Part shown: positions 14,487 through 22,465 of the stretch, piece after piece
Position numbering within the stretch: the stretch's first letter is position 1
How the letters are laid out: each line of letters opens with the position of its first letter
Assembly (NCBI GenBank): GCA_021801885.1
Contig: JAKABL010000004.1
Coordinates: 1-23,513 of the forward strand
DNA length: 23,513 nt
Source: a bacterium
GTDB taxonomy: Bacteria > Patescibacteriota > Minisyncoccia > UBA6257 > 2-01-FULL-56-20
Direction: 5' to 3'
Notes under the pieces: model-generated
Told to the model about the DNA's origin: nothing
Database searches by the model: none
Seen by the model: the letters and a program-made list of their open reading frames with translations, nothing else
Position numbers and translations under genes: made by a program

Positions 14487-15620
14487 ATGGCCCGCACCGC
14501 ATCCTCACGTCCTCCCTCGACTTCCCGTCGCCGCGCCGGAAGCCCCGATTATTTCCTTATGGCGACCTTCGCGATCTTGATCGTGTTCGGGCTTACCATG
14601 CTTGCATCCGCATCGTCGAATCTCGGAACCTCCCAATTCAATAATAGCTACTACTATATTGAACATCAGCTTATCTATGGGGTTACGATCGGTCTTCTCG
14701 GATTTTTCATCGGCTATAAGCTCAATTATCAATTTTTCAAAAAGTTCTCCTTTATCTTCCTTATCATCAGTATCGTGTTCCTGATGCTCGTATTCACGCC
14801 GCTTGGCTCCGTGGTGAACAGCACGAACCGCTGGCTCCGCTTCGGTCCTTTAAGCTTCCAACCCGCCGAGCTCATGAAGCTGACCTATCTTCTCTATCTT
14901 GCCGCATGGCTTTCGAATACCTCGCTCAAACGCGCGAGCGATTTTCGCTCGGGACTTTTACCTTTTGCGGGAATTTCCGGCCTTATCGGCGCGCTTCTTA
15001 TCATGCAGCCGGCGACGAGCACGGTCGCGATCCTTCTCGGCGCTGGCCTCATCGTATATTTCGTGAGCGGCGCGCCGATCAAATATATCGCAGGTATCGT
15101 CCTTGTGGCATTGGCGCTCATCGGAATCGTCATCTATGCAACCCCGTATCGCCGCGCACGCATCGAGGGATTCCTCCACGCGAATTCCAATACTCAAGGC
15201 CAGAACTATCAGCTGGACCAGGCACTCATTGCGATCGGATCCGGAGGGGCGACGGGCCTCGGCTACGGCCAGTTCGCCACGAACTCAAGCTATATTCCTG
15301 AGGCGATCGACGACTCGATCTTCGCCATCATCGCCGAACAGCTCGGATTCATCGGTGCATCGTTCCTGATAGTCCTCTTTGGACTCCTCACCTTCCGCAT
15401 GTTCTGGCTCGCGCGGAGGGTCGTCGATCCCTTTGGTCGTCTTACGCTCATCGGCTTTGGGACCGTGATCGCGCTACAGGCGTTCGTCAATATGGCATCC
15501 ATCTCCGGCATCATCCCGCTCACCGGCGTACCGCTGCCGTTCGTGAGCTACGGCGGCACCGCGCTCGCGGTTTTCACTACCATGATGGGAATATCATTGA
15601 ATGTTTCCCGGTACGCATAA
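14487..15620 (+). CDS. ftsW: SEDS-family peptidoglycan glycosyltransferase, FtsW-like
   Basis: SEDS proteins (FtsW, RodA, SpoVE) polymerise lipid II into glycan strands at the membrane. The 377-residue protein has a short basic cytoplasmic N-terminus (about 1-22) and about ten membrane helices. Family signatures are present: TNRWLRFGPLSFQPAELMKL, the extracellular-loop segment with GSGGATGLGYGQ, then EAIDDSIFAIIAEQLGF, which carries the conserved aspartate of the catalytic loop, and the end motif GIIPLTGVPLPFVSYGGT. murG follows at 12 bases, as in division and cell wall clusters, which favours FtsW over RodA. No ribosome-binding site is seen. A weak TATCTC box six bases before the ATG is possible. 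The partner transpeptidase is not in the window. Confidence 0.93.
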   Translation: MARTASSRPPSTSRRRAGSPDYFLMATFAILIVFGLTMLASASSNLGTSQFNNSYYYIEHQLIYGVTIGLLGFFIGYKLNYQFFKKFSFIFLIISIVFLMLVFTPLGSVVNSTNRWLRFGPLSFQPAELMKLTYLLYLAAWLSNTSLKRASDFRSGLLPFAGISGLIGALLIMQPATSTVAILLGAGLIVYFVSGAPIKYIAGIVLVALALIGIVIYATPYRRARIEGFLHANSNTQGQNYQLDQALIAIGSGGATGLGYGQFATNSSYIPEAIDDSIFAIIAEQLGFIGASFLIVLFGLLTFRMFWLARRVVDPFGRLTLIGFGTVIALQAFVNMASISGIIPLTGVPLPFVSYGGTALAVFTTMMGISLNVSRYA

Positions 15621-15626
15621 TATCAT
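15597..15626 (+). promoter_or_regulatory. Internal promoter for murG, leaderless
   Basis: TTGAAT at 15597-15602 inside the end of ftsW, an 18-base spacer, and TATCAT at 15621-15626, six bases before the murG ATG at 15633. This would allow murG to be transcribed apart from ftsW with no leader. Confidence 0.5.
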
Positions 15627-15632
15627 TATCCC

Positions 15633-16778
15633 ATGACCTCATCATCAACGGAAAAATTTCTCGCCGTCTTCACGGGCGGGGGGAGTGGGGGACACGTCTA
15701 TCCACTCATCGCGGTCGCCGATGCGCTCACGGCGCGCCTCGGTACGCTCAACGCGCCCTATGAATATTATTATATGGGGCCGAAGGACCACTATGCGACG
15801 CTCCTCGCACGAAAGGGAATGACGATGCGCCCTATCGCGGCAGGGAAGATCCGGCGCTATCTTTCCTTCGCGAACATCCTCGATCTTCCAAAGTTCGTGA
15901 TCGGATTCTTCCAGGCGCTCTGGGGCCTCTACGTCATCATGCCCGATGTCGTTTTTTCTAAGGGCGGGACCGGCGCGTTTGCGGTGGTCGTTGCCGCATG
16001 GTTCTATCGGATCCCCGTCGTCATCCATGAATCGGATGCCCAGCCGGGGCTCAACAATCTTCTTTCCGCACGCTTTTCGAAGGCCATCTTCCTCAGTTTT
16101 TCGCGCGCGGCGAAATATTTCAATCCTTCGATCACGAAGGTGGTAGGGTCGCCGTTGCGGGCCGATCTTACCGTGCCCCGTGTTGCACGCGAACTTGCCA
16201 AGGAAAATCTCGGATTTGATCCCGCACAGCCCCTCATTTTCGTGATGGGGGGATCTCAGGGATCCACGCGCCTCAATGAGTTCGTGCTTGGGAATTTCAG
16301 CGGTTTCCTTTCCCGCGCACAAGTTCTCCATCAAACGGGGCAGGGGAATTTTGCCGAAGTCGAAAGGCTTTCGCGCGCCGCGCTTCTTGAGGCGCCGACC
16401 GGTAATCGCTATCAGGCCCTCGCATATGTGGACGAGATGGCCATGGCGCTTGCCGCATCCGATCTTGTCGTGTCGCGTTCGGGAAGTTCCGTGTTTGAGC
16501 TTGCGGCGTTCGGGCTCCCGGCGATCCTCATCCCGCTCCCTGAATCCGCGAACGGTCACCAGCTGATCGATGCGCAAGAGTTCGCGAATACCGGAGCGGC
16601 GGTGGTCATCGAAGAGGGGAACCTGCTTCCGGGAATATTCTTTTCACAGCTGGACCGCATTCTTAAAGACGATGCGCTGCGCGCAAAAATGTCGGAGGCC
16701 GCCAAGGCGTTCTTTATTCCCGGCGCCGCGGACGCCATCGCGCAGGCGATCGTGGAGATCGTCGCCGCCGCCGGATAG
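15633..16778 (+). CDS. murG: MurG, lipid II-forming N-acetylglucosamine transferase
   Basis: MurG adds N-acetylglucosamine from UDP-GlcNAc to lipid I, giving lipid II, on the inner face of the membrane. The protein is 381 residues, about normal. The GT-B fold signatures are seen: TGGGSGGHVYPLIAVADAL at the N-terminus (glycine-rich lipid I loop), HESDAQPGLNN in the middle, VMGGSQGSTRLNEFV (second glycine loop), and SRSGSSVFELAAFGLPAILI followed by SANGHQLIDAQ (UDP-GlcNAc site). It is downstream of ftsW and probably co-transcribed with it, with its own promoter besides. Assignment is secure. Confidence 0.96.
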   Translation: MTSSSTEKFLAVFTGGGSGGHVYPLIAVADALTARLGTLNAPYEYYYMGPKDHYATLLARKGMTMRPIAAGKIRRYLSFANILDLPKFVIGFFQALWGLYVIMPDVVFSKGGTGAFAVVVAAWFYRIPVVIHESDAQPGLNNLLSARFSKAIFLSFSRAAKYFNPSITKVVGSPLRADLTVPRVARELAKENLGFDPAQPLIFVMGGSQGSTRLNEFVLGNFSGFLSRAQVLHQTGQGNFAEVERLSRAALLEAPTGNRYQALAYVDEMAMALAASDLVVSRSGSSVFELAAFGLPAILIPLPESANGHQLIDAQEFANTGAAVVIEEGNLLPGIFFSQLDRILKDDALRAKMSEAAKAFFIPGAADAIAQAIVEIVAAAG

Positions 16779-16806
16779 TGACTGATGGATAACGTTATGG
16801 TACAAT
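16778..16806 (+). promoter_or_regulatory. gltX promoter, leaderless
   Basis: GTGACT at 16778-16783, a 17-base spacer ending in TGG, and TACAAT at 16801-16806. The box ends seven bases before the ATG at 16814. Confidence 0.65.
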
Positions 16807-16813
16807 AGGGCCC

Positions 16814-18373
16814 ATGGAAGCACCCGCTTCATCTTCATCATCCGTACATATCCAGATCGCTCCGGAACCCGATCCGGCGCCCTCCTCATCGAACGGGAGA
16901 GTTCGAGTTCGGATCGCACCAAGCCCCACCGGGCCGCTTCATATCGGCACCGCTCGCACCGCACTTTTTAACTGGCTTTTTGCACGCCAGCACGGCGGCA
17001 TGTTCGTCCTTCGCGTGGAAGACACCGATAAGGCACGATCGAAAAAGGAATATGAAAAAGCGTTGCTCGAAGGACTTTCATGGCTCGGCCTCGATTGGGA
17101 TGAGGGTCCCACGCTCGCACGCGATGGCACGCTGGGTCCTGATAAGGGTCCGTACGGCCCTTATCGCCAGAGCGAGCGCACCGCGATCTATCGGACCTAT
17201 CTCGAACACCTTCTCACAAAAGGGGAAGCATACTATTGTTATTGCACAAAGGAAGACCTTGAGGCTCAGCGTCAGGCAATGCTCGATGCGGGTCTTGCGC
17301 CCCGCTATAACGGTCATTGCCGCACCCTGATGGCACCTCCGCCCGGCCGCGAGCCCCAGGTGATCCGCTTCAAAGTTCCTCACGATACCGTGACCTTTAC
17401 GGACATGATCCATGGAAAGGCCACATTCGATGCAGCCCTCTTTGGGGATCAGGTGATCGCAAAGGATCTCGACACCCCGCTCTATAACTTTGCCGTGGTC
17501 GTGGATGATGCGCTCATGGAGATCACGCATGTGATCCGTGGCGACGATCATTTTTCGAATACCCCCAAACAGATCCTCCTGCAGCGGGCCCTCGGGTTTC
17601 CGACGCCCCACTATGCGCACCTCCCGCTCATTCTGAACCCCGATCGCAGCAAGATGTCGAAGCGTTTCGCGGACGTCGCGCTTGCGAACTATCGCGACCG
17701 CGGCTATCTGCCCGAAGCGATCGTGAACTTCATCGGACTGCTCGGCTGGCATCCCAAGGAGGACCATGAAATGTTCGATCGCGCCTTTGCGCTTGCGCAC
17801 TTCGATATCGGCCGCGTGCAGAAAACGGGGGCGATTTTTAACGAAGAAAAACTTGACTGGCTGAATCGCGAGCATATGCGCGCCATGCCCCTTGCCGCAC
17901 TCGCCGCGAAGGCAAGGCCTTTTTTTCGCGCCGCGGGGATCGCGAGCGCGGCACCGTCGTCCGGAAGCGATGACGACGATTCCATGCTTGAGCGCGCCGT
18001 CGCCCTTCAACGAGGCCGTGCGCATACGCTTGTGGAGATCGCTACCGCATCGGCGTTCCTGTTCGTCTCTCCCGCATACGATGCATCGCTTTTGTGCTGG
18101 AAGGATTCCTCGCGCGATGATGCCCGCACGGCGCTCGAGGATGCCCGCACGGCGCTCGAGGCCCTTCCGTCTGATGCGTTCGCATCACGCGACGAGATCC
18201 TGAACGCTCTTACGCCGGCCATCGATGCGCGCGGAAGGGGAGCAGTGCTCTGGCCCCTCCGGGTCGCCCTCTCGGGCCAACGGACGTCACCTGACCCCAT
18301 GGAGATCATGGAAGTGCTCCGGAAGGACGAGTCTCTCGCCCGCATCAAGAGCGCCATCGGGAAACTCGCATAA
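16814..18373 (+). CDS. gltX: Glutamyl-tRNA synthetase
   Basis: The enzyme charges tRNA with glutamate. The product is 519 residues, somewhat long. The class I motifs are clear: APSPTGPLHIGTAR (35-48), and SKMSKR with KMSKR at 280-284. A CYC...YNGHC zinc-binding arrangement lies between them, and the C-terminal anticodon-binding domain follows. About 29 residues rich in Ser and Pro precede the usual N-terminus. There is no other start close to the conserved core and the promoter points to this ATG, so the extension looks genuine. Residues about 436-449 contain a 7-residue tandem duplication (DARTALE twice) in the C-terminal domain. Whether it also misacylates tRNA-Gln, as in bacteria without GlnRS, cannot be told from this window. 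Confidence 0.95.
   Translation: MEAPASSSSSVHIQIAPEPDPAPSSSNGRVRVRIAPSPTGPLHIGTARTALFNWLFARQHGGMFVLRVEDTDKARSKKEYEKALLEGLSWLGLDWDEGPTLARDGTLGPDKGPYGPYRQSERTAIYRTYLEHLLTKGEAYYCYCTKEDLEAQRQAMLDAGLAPRYNGHCRTLMAPPPGREPQVIRFKVPHDTVTFTDMIHGKATFDAALFGDQVIAKDLDTPLYNFAVVVDDALMEITHVIRGDDHFSNTPKQILLQRALGFPTPHYAHLPLILNPDRSKMSKRFADVALANYRDRGYLPEAIVNFIGLLGWHPKEDHEMFDRAFALAHFDIGRVQKTGAIFNEEKLDWLNREHMRAMPLAALAAKARPFFRAAGIASAAPSSGSDDDDSMLERAVALQRGRAHTLVEIATASAFLFVSPAYDASLLCWKDSSRDDARTALEDARTALEALPSDAFASRDEILNALTPAIDARGRGAVLWPLRVALSGQRTSPDPMEIMEVLRKDESLARIKSAIGKLA
18119..18160 (+). repeat. Perfect 21-base tandem duplication inside gltX
   Basis: Two identical adjacent 21-base units (18119-18139 and 18140-18160) keep the frame and repeat DARTALE in a helical part of the C-terminal domain. 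The perfect identity suggests a recent slippage event or an assembly artefact. Confidence 0.85.
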
Positions 18374-18419
18374 CGGGCGTTCCGATCCCGCGTTGCCGCA
18401 ATAGGGAAGTTGTTTTACT

Positions 18420-18998
18420 ATGAATCGTATAGAGATGATCAAGTTCCCTCCGGTGCGTTCCTCGATGCATCCCGCGCCTACGGCCATACTTGTGACCGCG
18501 CTTGGTCTTTTGATCGCACTTGCGATGCCCGCCTCGTATGCGAACGCTTATGCTATAGGATCGGGATCAGGGCCATCGTCTTCGGGAGCCACTGCACCGC
18601 GTACAACGTCGACAATCGGCACCCCTTACAATTTCGGCGCATCCTTCGAGAATCTCATCGCACCGTTCATGAATTTCATACGGAACATTCAAATGAGCAA
18701 TGGTACGGTGTCCGTTGGCATTCCTGTATCCGGAATGGCAGCGGGGGGTGGTACCGCTTCCGGAGTATCGGCATCACCGGTGAGCGTGAACGTCAATCTT
18801 ACGTCGTATATCGATCAATTTGATGTATGGGTCTATAACACCACAGGAGTTCACATCAACGGCGCCATGGCCTTTATAGGAAAATTCCTCACGTGGGCGT
18901 TTTCCACGGCGGACAATACGGCACAATGGATCGCAAAGGCAGTGTCCCGGTCGATCCCGCATAGCAATGGCGTCGTAGGGCCGCAGACATTGCCATAG
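18420..18998 (+). CDS. Secreted or membrane-associated small protein, unknown function
   Basis: The protein is 192 residues with a long N-terminal signal-like segment: basic start, hydrophobic core around TAILVTALGLLIALAMPA, and a possible signal peptidase site near ASYANA-YA. The mature part is rich in Ser, Gly, Thr and Ala. Its last 60 residues (from about IDQFDVWVYNTTGVHINGAM) contain Trp-rich amphipathic or weakly hydrophobic helices. I have seen similar tails in CPR hypothetical proteins but know no function. A second ATG at 18435 is an alternative start. TTGCCG (18393-18398) with TACTAT (18416-18421) at a 17-base spacing would favour that one, while AGGGAAG near 18402 is a weak ribosome site for 18420. 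The neighbours are gltX and the pilin-like gene. Confidence 0.7.
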   Translation: MNRIEMIKFPPVRSSMHPAPTAILVTALGLLIALAMPASYANAYAIGSGSGPSSSGATAPRTTSTIGTPYNFGASFENLIAPFMNFIRNIQMSNGTVSVGIPVSGMAAGGGTASGVSASPVSVNVNLTSYIDQFDVWVYNTTGVHINGAMAFIGKFLTWAFSTADNTAQWIAKAVSRSIPHSNGVVGPQTLP

Positions 18999-19034
18999 GC
19001 AACATACTCAGCATCTTATAAGGAAAGGAGGCGC

Positions 19035-19082
19035 GTGCGCACCGTGCTATCTGTCGTAAAATATATCTTGTGCGACAGATAA
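19035..19082 (+). CDS. Possible 15-residue leader peptide
   Basis: A GTG at 19035 follows AAAGGAGG by three bases, and an in-frame GTG at 19044 follows it by twelve. The frame ends at TAA 19080-19082. The product would be VRTVLSVVKYILCDR. The 3' half of the inverted repeat at 19073-19081 overlaps the last codons, the arrangement expected of a regulatory leader. Ribosome-site spacing is not optimal for either start, so this is speculative. Confidence 0.25.
   Translation: MRTVLSVVKYILCDR
19048..19081. repeat. Inverted repeat TATCTGTCG / CGACAGATA
   Basis: Perfect 9-base arms at 19048-19056 and 19073-19081 are separated by 16 bases. They are followed directly by another ATATCTGTG partial copy. 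There is no T tract, so an operator or RNA stem is more likely than a terminator. Confidence 0.55.
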
Positions 19083-19158
19083 TATCTGTGCGTCGTACCT
19101 CTCCCCTCGATAATGTGTAGTAAAAACGAGAGGAAAATTCCCCTCGTGGATATCCTAT

Positions 19159-19172
19159 ACTATTTTAATAGT
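19159..19172. repeat. 14-base palindrome, possible operator
   Basis: ACTATTTTAATAGT has perfect 6-base arms around a TT centre. It lies 120 bases upstream of the pilin promoter. Confidence 0.4.
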
Positions 19173-19292
19173 GTCTCCATAGTCGCGCGTGGCCATATAC
19201 CTGCGCGGCGCCAAAAAAAATTAAAAGGTTCCGGAGCGCCCTCTCGCGATCCTTGGCGGGCTTTGACGGATCTTATGCGCGCATGCCTATTA

Positions 19293-19301
19293 TGATATAA
19301 T
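19293..19301 (+). promoter_or_regulatory. Extended -10 promoter of the pilin-like gene
   Basis: TGA plus TATAAT (19296-19301), with a weak TTATGC box 17 bases upstream. The leader to the ATG at 19332 is about 24 bases, longer than most in the window. Repeated ATCAT sequences over and after the box could be operator sites. A two-codon ATG-GAA-TGA frame at 19327-19335 overlaps the real start. Confidence 0.55.
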
Positions 19302-19331
19302 CATACATCATAATCATCCTTTAAGAATGGA

Positions 19332-20867
19332 ATGAGTTCACGCCGAGCATTTACTCTCATCGAGCTTTTGGTGGTCATTGCCATCATCGCCATCCTTGCG
19401 GTGGTCGTTGTTCTTGTTCTCAATCCCGTACAGCTTCTTACTCAAGCTCAGGATGCCAGCCGTGTCGCCGATGCCTCCACCATCAATAAAGCCATCGGCC
19501 TCTACATCCTCGACGGCAATACGAGTCTTGGATCTGCGGGGGTTATCTACACCTCCCTCCCCGACCCTACTGCCACCTCTACCGCAGGCACAAATTGTTC
19601 GGGTGTGACCCTTCCCATCATGACCACCTCCACCGACACCTACCATTGCGCCGCGTCATCCACATATCGGGCAGTGAACGGTACCGGATGGATCCCTTTG
19701 AATTTTGCCTCGTCGTCCGAAGGTGGCGCACCCTTCGGCACACTGCCCGTCGACCCGGTGAATAGCGGCCCTCAGGGCCTCTACTACATGTACATTACAA
19801 ACGGGAGCACCTATGAGCTTCTTATGCATCTTGCTTCCAGTAAATATCAATCCATTCAGCAGAACGACGGAGGGCAGTATGCCGATCTTTACGAAACCGG
19901 GAGTAATCTTGCGCTCGCCCCTCTCGATTTCTATTCCAGTAAGAATCCCTATATCCTTTCATTCGACACCGCTCAGCCGTATCCATTGAGCGGCAGTGCC
20001 ACGGGCACCTATACTCTCGCGAATACCGCAAACCAAACGACGAGTATCTACCTTGCTGTTCCCTCAAACTGCAATATCCACTATAGCCTCTTAGCTCCCA
20101 ACGGAACCTATCTCCAAAATAACGTTATTTCCTGCGGTAACCCGTTCTATTGGGTCGAGAACCTTTCTTCGGTGGGAACGTATTCGCTTATTATCGCCCC
20201 GCCTTCGGGAACTTCCTATAATGCGACCATCAGCATTGCCACCACCACCACCGGTTCACCCATCGTGAACTATGCCACTGGCACCCTTCAGGATTTCTAT
20301 GGGGGACAAATCGCACAAGATCCTTATTCAGGCACCGCAGGCCAACAAATAGATATTTATGTAGGCAATATAAGCAGTTGCTACACTTTTTACCATCTAT
20401 ACACCCCTACCGGAACCAGCTTATTTAGTCAAAACAGCTGCGGGGGCTACTTTGATCTTTCTAACCTCACACTGCCGGTCACGGGAAATTATGTATTCCA
20501 AGCGGTACCTCAAGGAGGCGTCGTCTTTGATAGTCCGGTCGTGATCTCACAGCCCGTCACCGGAACGATGCCATTGAATACCACCACCACTGTCACTACG
20601 CACTATCCGGCACAAACCGCAGAATATACTTTTTCCGGTACAGCGAGCAGTACTATTAATTTTTTCCTGAACGGATTCGTCGGATGTAATCCTCGCGTTT
20701 ACGTATATAATCCCGATGGGACGACGCTCATTAATGATTTTCTTTCATGCAGTTCTTCGGCATATTCAGGCACTACCACGCTTCCGCAAAACGGGACCTA
20801 CACCGTCGAGCTCTACCCTAATTCTCAAACTTCGTTTTCGGTACAGACGGATTTGATCTATCAATAA
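19332..20867 (+). CDS. Type IV pilin-like protein with three C-terminal cysteine-paired repeats
   Basis: The 511-residue protein has a class III prepilin signal: basic leader MSSRRA, predicted peptidase cleavage between A6 and F7, then FTLIELLVVIAIIAILAVVV with the conserved Glu at mature position 5 and a long hydrophobic helix. The pilin-like head runs to about residue 205, with Cys at 89 and 106. It is followed by three beta-rich repeats of about 95 residues (about 215-305, 315-405 and 410-508). Each has a Cys pair about 20 apart (C247/C268, C350/C370, C452/C473), a T/Y-rich strand and a P-x-G-T-like turn (APNGTY, TPTGTS, NPDGTT). This recalls pre-peptidase C-terminal-type beta sandwiches. 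Ordinary pilins are 120-200 residues, so this is a large modular pilin, probably minor or adhesive. The last two repeats are more AT-rich than the head. No pilus assembly genes are in the window. Confidence 0.85.
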   Translation: MSSRRAFTLIELLVVIAIIAILAVVVVLVLNPVQLLTQAQDASRVADASTINKAIGLYILDGNTSLGSAGVIYTSLPDPTATSTAGTNCSGVTLPIMTTSTDTYHCAASSTYRAVNGTGWIPLNFASSSEGGAPFGTLPVDPVNSGPQGLYYMYITNGSTYELLMHLASSKYQSIQQNDGGQYADLYETGSNLALAPLDFYSSKNPYILSFDTAQPYPLSGSATGTYTLANTANQTTSIYLAVPSNCNIHYSLLAPNGTYLQNNVISCGNPFYWVENLSSVGTYSLIIAPPSGTSYNATISIATTTTGSPIVNYATGTLQDFYGGQIAQDPYSGTAGQQIDIYVGNISSCYTFYHLYTPTGTSLFSQNSCGGYFDLSNLTLPVTGNYVFQAVPQGGVVFDSPVVISQPVTGTMPLNTTTTVTTHYPAQTAEYTFSGTASSTINFFLNGFVGCNPRVYVYNPDGTTLINDFLSCSSSAYSGTTTLPQNGTYTVELYPNSQTSFSVQTDLIYQ

Positions 20868-20925
20868 CACCAACCTTTGCTTCGCAGTCGATGTCTTTAG
20901 TGTTCCACGAGGAGACGATTTTATA

Positions 20926-20954
20926 TTGCTCAATAAGATTTCCCTCAGTACAAT
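20926..20954 (+). promoter_or_regulatory. murC promoter
   Basis: TTGCTC at 20926-20931, a 17-base spacer, and TACAAT at 20949-20954. The predicted start near 20961 gives a leader of about 14 bases before the ATG at 20975. No ribosome-binding site is obvious. Confidence 0.6.
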
Positions 20955-20974
20955 GAGTACACAAACTTTCGCAT

Positions 20975-22429
20975 ATGAAAAAAATATCTTCGCCGGTTCG
21001 ACATAACAAGCCCTTCCCCAGCACCTCCGCACCTTTTTATTTCATTGGCATAGGCGGTATTGGTATGAGCGCATTGGCCCGTTATTATATGGCCCAAAAA
21101 GGCCCCGTGGAGGGGTCGGATTCCCAAAAGAGCTCCATCACGGATGAGCTTATAAAAGAGGGCGTACGGGTCAAAATTGGGCAAAAAACGCCTCCCAAGG
21201 GCCTTAAAGGGCGCGAACGCCCTGTCGCAGTCATCTATAACCGCGCCATCCCCCTCGAAAACCCTGAATTAGAGGCATTCCGGAGCGAAGGCGTGCCCCT
21301 CATCCCCTACGCAGAGGCGCTCGGTGAGGTGACACGCGAATACGACACGATCGCGATCACCGGCTCTCATGGCAAAAGCACGACGACCGCGCTTGCCGCG
21401 GTCATGCTCATGCGCGCCGGGTTCGATCCGACCGTGCTCGTAGGGACCAAGCTTGCGGATCTTGGCGGCAGGAACGTCCGCATCGGTGGCCGCAACGGCC
21501 GCCGATGCGACGACCACCGCTGGCTCGTGCTCGAAGCGGATGACTATCAGGCGGCATTCCTCCACTACTCCCCTTCGATCGCGATCGTGACGAACATCGA
21601 TCGCGAACATATGGACTTCTATAAGACCTTCGGGAATGTGCAGCGCGCGTTCCTCCGATTTCTCGGGCGCACGCGGGAGGGAGGCATGCTCATTCTGAAC
21701 AAGGACGACGCCCCGCTCGCATCGCTTCGCGATCGCATAATGACGCTCGCCAGGAACAAAAAACTGAAGGTGGTCTGGTATTCCCGCCGCGGCGCGGAGG
21801 CGGCCGCGATAAAAAAATATCTTACGCTTCCGGGCGCGCACAACCTTTCGAACGCCGCGGCGGTCTACGCGCTCGGCCGCGCGCTCGGCATTCCTCAAAA
21901 GAAAATACTTGGCGCATTCCATGCCTATCGAGGGGCGTGGCGCCGGATGGAATATCGCGGCACGATATCCGTCGGCGCGCGCCGCGTGAAGGTGTTCGAT
22001 GATTATGCGCATCATCCCACGGAGATCAAGGCGACGATCGCCGCGTTCCGGGAAAAATTCCCCCATGCCCCGCTCCTCGTGGCATTCCAGCCCCATCAAG
22101 CAAAACGGCTCGCCGCGCTTTTCGATGATTTTCAGTCGGCATTCGCAGGCGCGGACGTCGTGTGGATCGCGCCGATCTATGCCGTCAGAGGGCGCGACGA
22201 AGCAGTGAAATACGATTCCGCGGCGCTCGTGCGCGCCATGCAATCCCGCCCGGGTGCCACCGAAAAAGTGTTCTCGCTCGAGGATATGCGCCATCTCGGG
22301 CGCGCGCTCCGGACACTGCTCGCCACTCCCCTCTTTCCGCCGCGAACGACCCCGGTACTCGTCATGATGGGCGCGGGAAATATCGTCGACGCGACGGCGC
22401 GCATAATGAAACCTGCTCGTTCCAAATAA
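20975..22429 (+). CDS. murC: UDP-N-acetylmuramate--L-alanine ligase MurC
   Basis: MurC joins L-alanine to UDP-N-acetylmuramic acid using ATP, the first step of the peptidoglycan stem peptide, in the cytoplasm. The protein is 484 residues, the normal size. The N-terminal Rossmann motif GIGGIGMSALA is at 25-35, the ATP-binding loop TGSHGKSTTT at 129-138, and LEADDYQAAFL with IAIVTNIDREHMDFY in the central domain. FDDYAHHPTEIKAT marks the C-terminal ligase domain. These separate it from MurD, MurE and MurF, although the related Mpl ligase cannot be excluded by eye. About 20 residues precede the Rossmann motif. It has its own promoter and is followed by a long palindrome that probably ends transcription from both sides. 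Confidence 0.94.
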   Translation: MKKISSPVRHNKPFPSTSAPFYFIGIGGIGMSALARYYMAQKGPVEGSDSQKSSITDELIKEGVRVKIGQKTPPKGLKGRERPVAVIYNRAIPLENPELEAFRSEGVPLIPYAEALGEVTREYDTIAITGSHGKSTTTALAAVMLMRAGFDPTVLVGTKLADLGGRNVRIGGRNGRRCDDHRWLVLEADDYQAAFLHYSPSIAIVTNIDREHMDFYKTFGNVQRAFLRFLGRTREGGMLILNKDDAPLASLRDRIMTLARNKKLKVVWYSRRGAEAAAIKKYLTLPGAHNLSNAAAVYALGRALGIPQKKILGAFHAYRGAWRRMEYRGTISVGARRVKVFDDYAHHPTEIKATIAAFREKFPHAPLLVAFQPHQAKRLAALFDDFQSAFAGADVVWIAPIYAVRGRDEAVKYDSAALVRAMQSRPGATEKVFSLEDMRHLGRALRTLLATPLFPPRTTPVLVMMGAGNIVDATARIMKPARSK

Positions 22430-22433
22430 GTGG

Positions 22434-22463
22434 ATAGGCCCACAAGATATCTTGTAGGCCTAT
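22434..22463. terminator. 30-base near-perfect palindrome, probable bidirectional terminator
   Basis: Arms 22434-22448 and 22449-22463 match at 14 of 15 positions (ATAGGCC.ACAAGAT and its complement). It starts four bases after the murC stop and ends two bases before the stop codon of the minus-strand microprotein gene, between two converging genes. No T tract follows on either side, so it may act as a stem-only terminator, an mRNA 3' stabiliser or a protein-binding site. Confidence 0.55.
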
Positions 22464-22465
22464 GG

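Larger units (their letters stand above)
18999..19331. other. 333-base intergenic region with several inverted repeats
   Basis: There is no substantial gene here. It holds an AAAGGAGG ribosome-site-like sequence at 19024-19031 followed by a 15-codon frame, a 9-base inverted repeat (19048-19056 with 19073-19081) echoed by a third partial copy just after it, C-rich and GAGAGG segments at about 19098-19146 that can pair in more than one way, a 14-base palindrome at 19159-19172, and the pilin promoter near 19293. The density of pairing elements suggests a structured leader, a small RNA or an operator region for the pilin gene. No known riboswitch or RNA family was recognised. Confidence 0.5.

Noticed and set aside
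21269..22294. Minus-strand open frame of 341 codons opposite murC
   Set aside because: The plus strand is unambiguously MurC, and the opposite translation has no recognisable motif.
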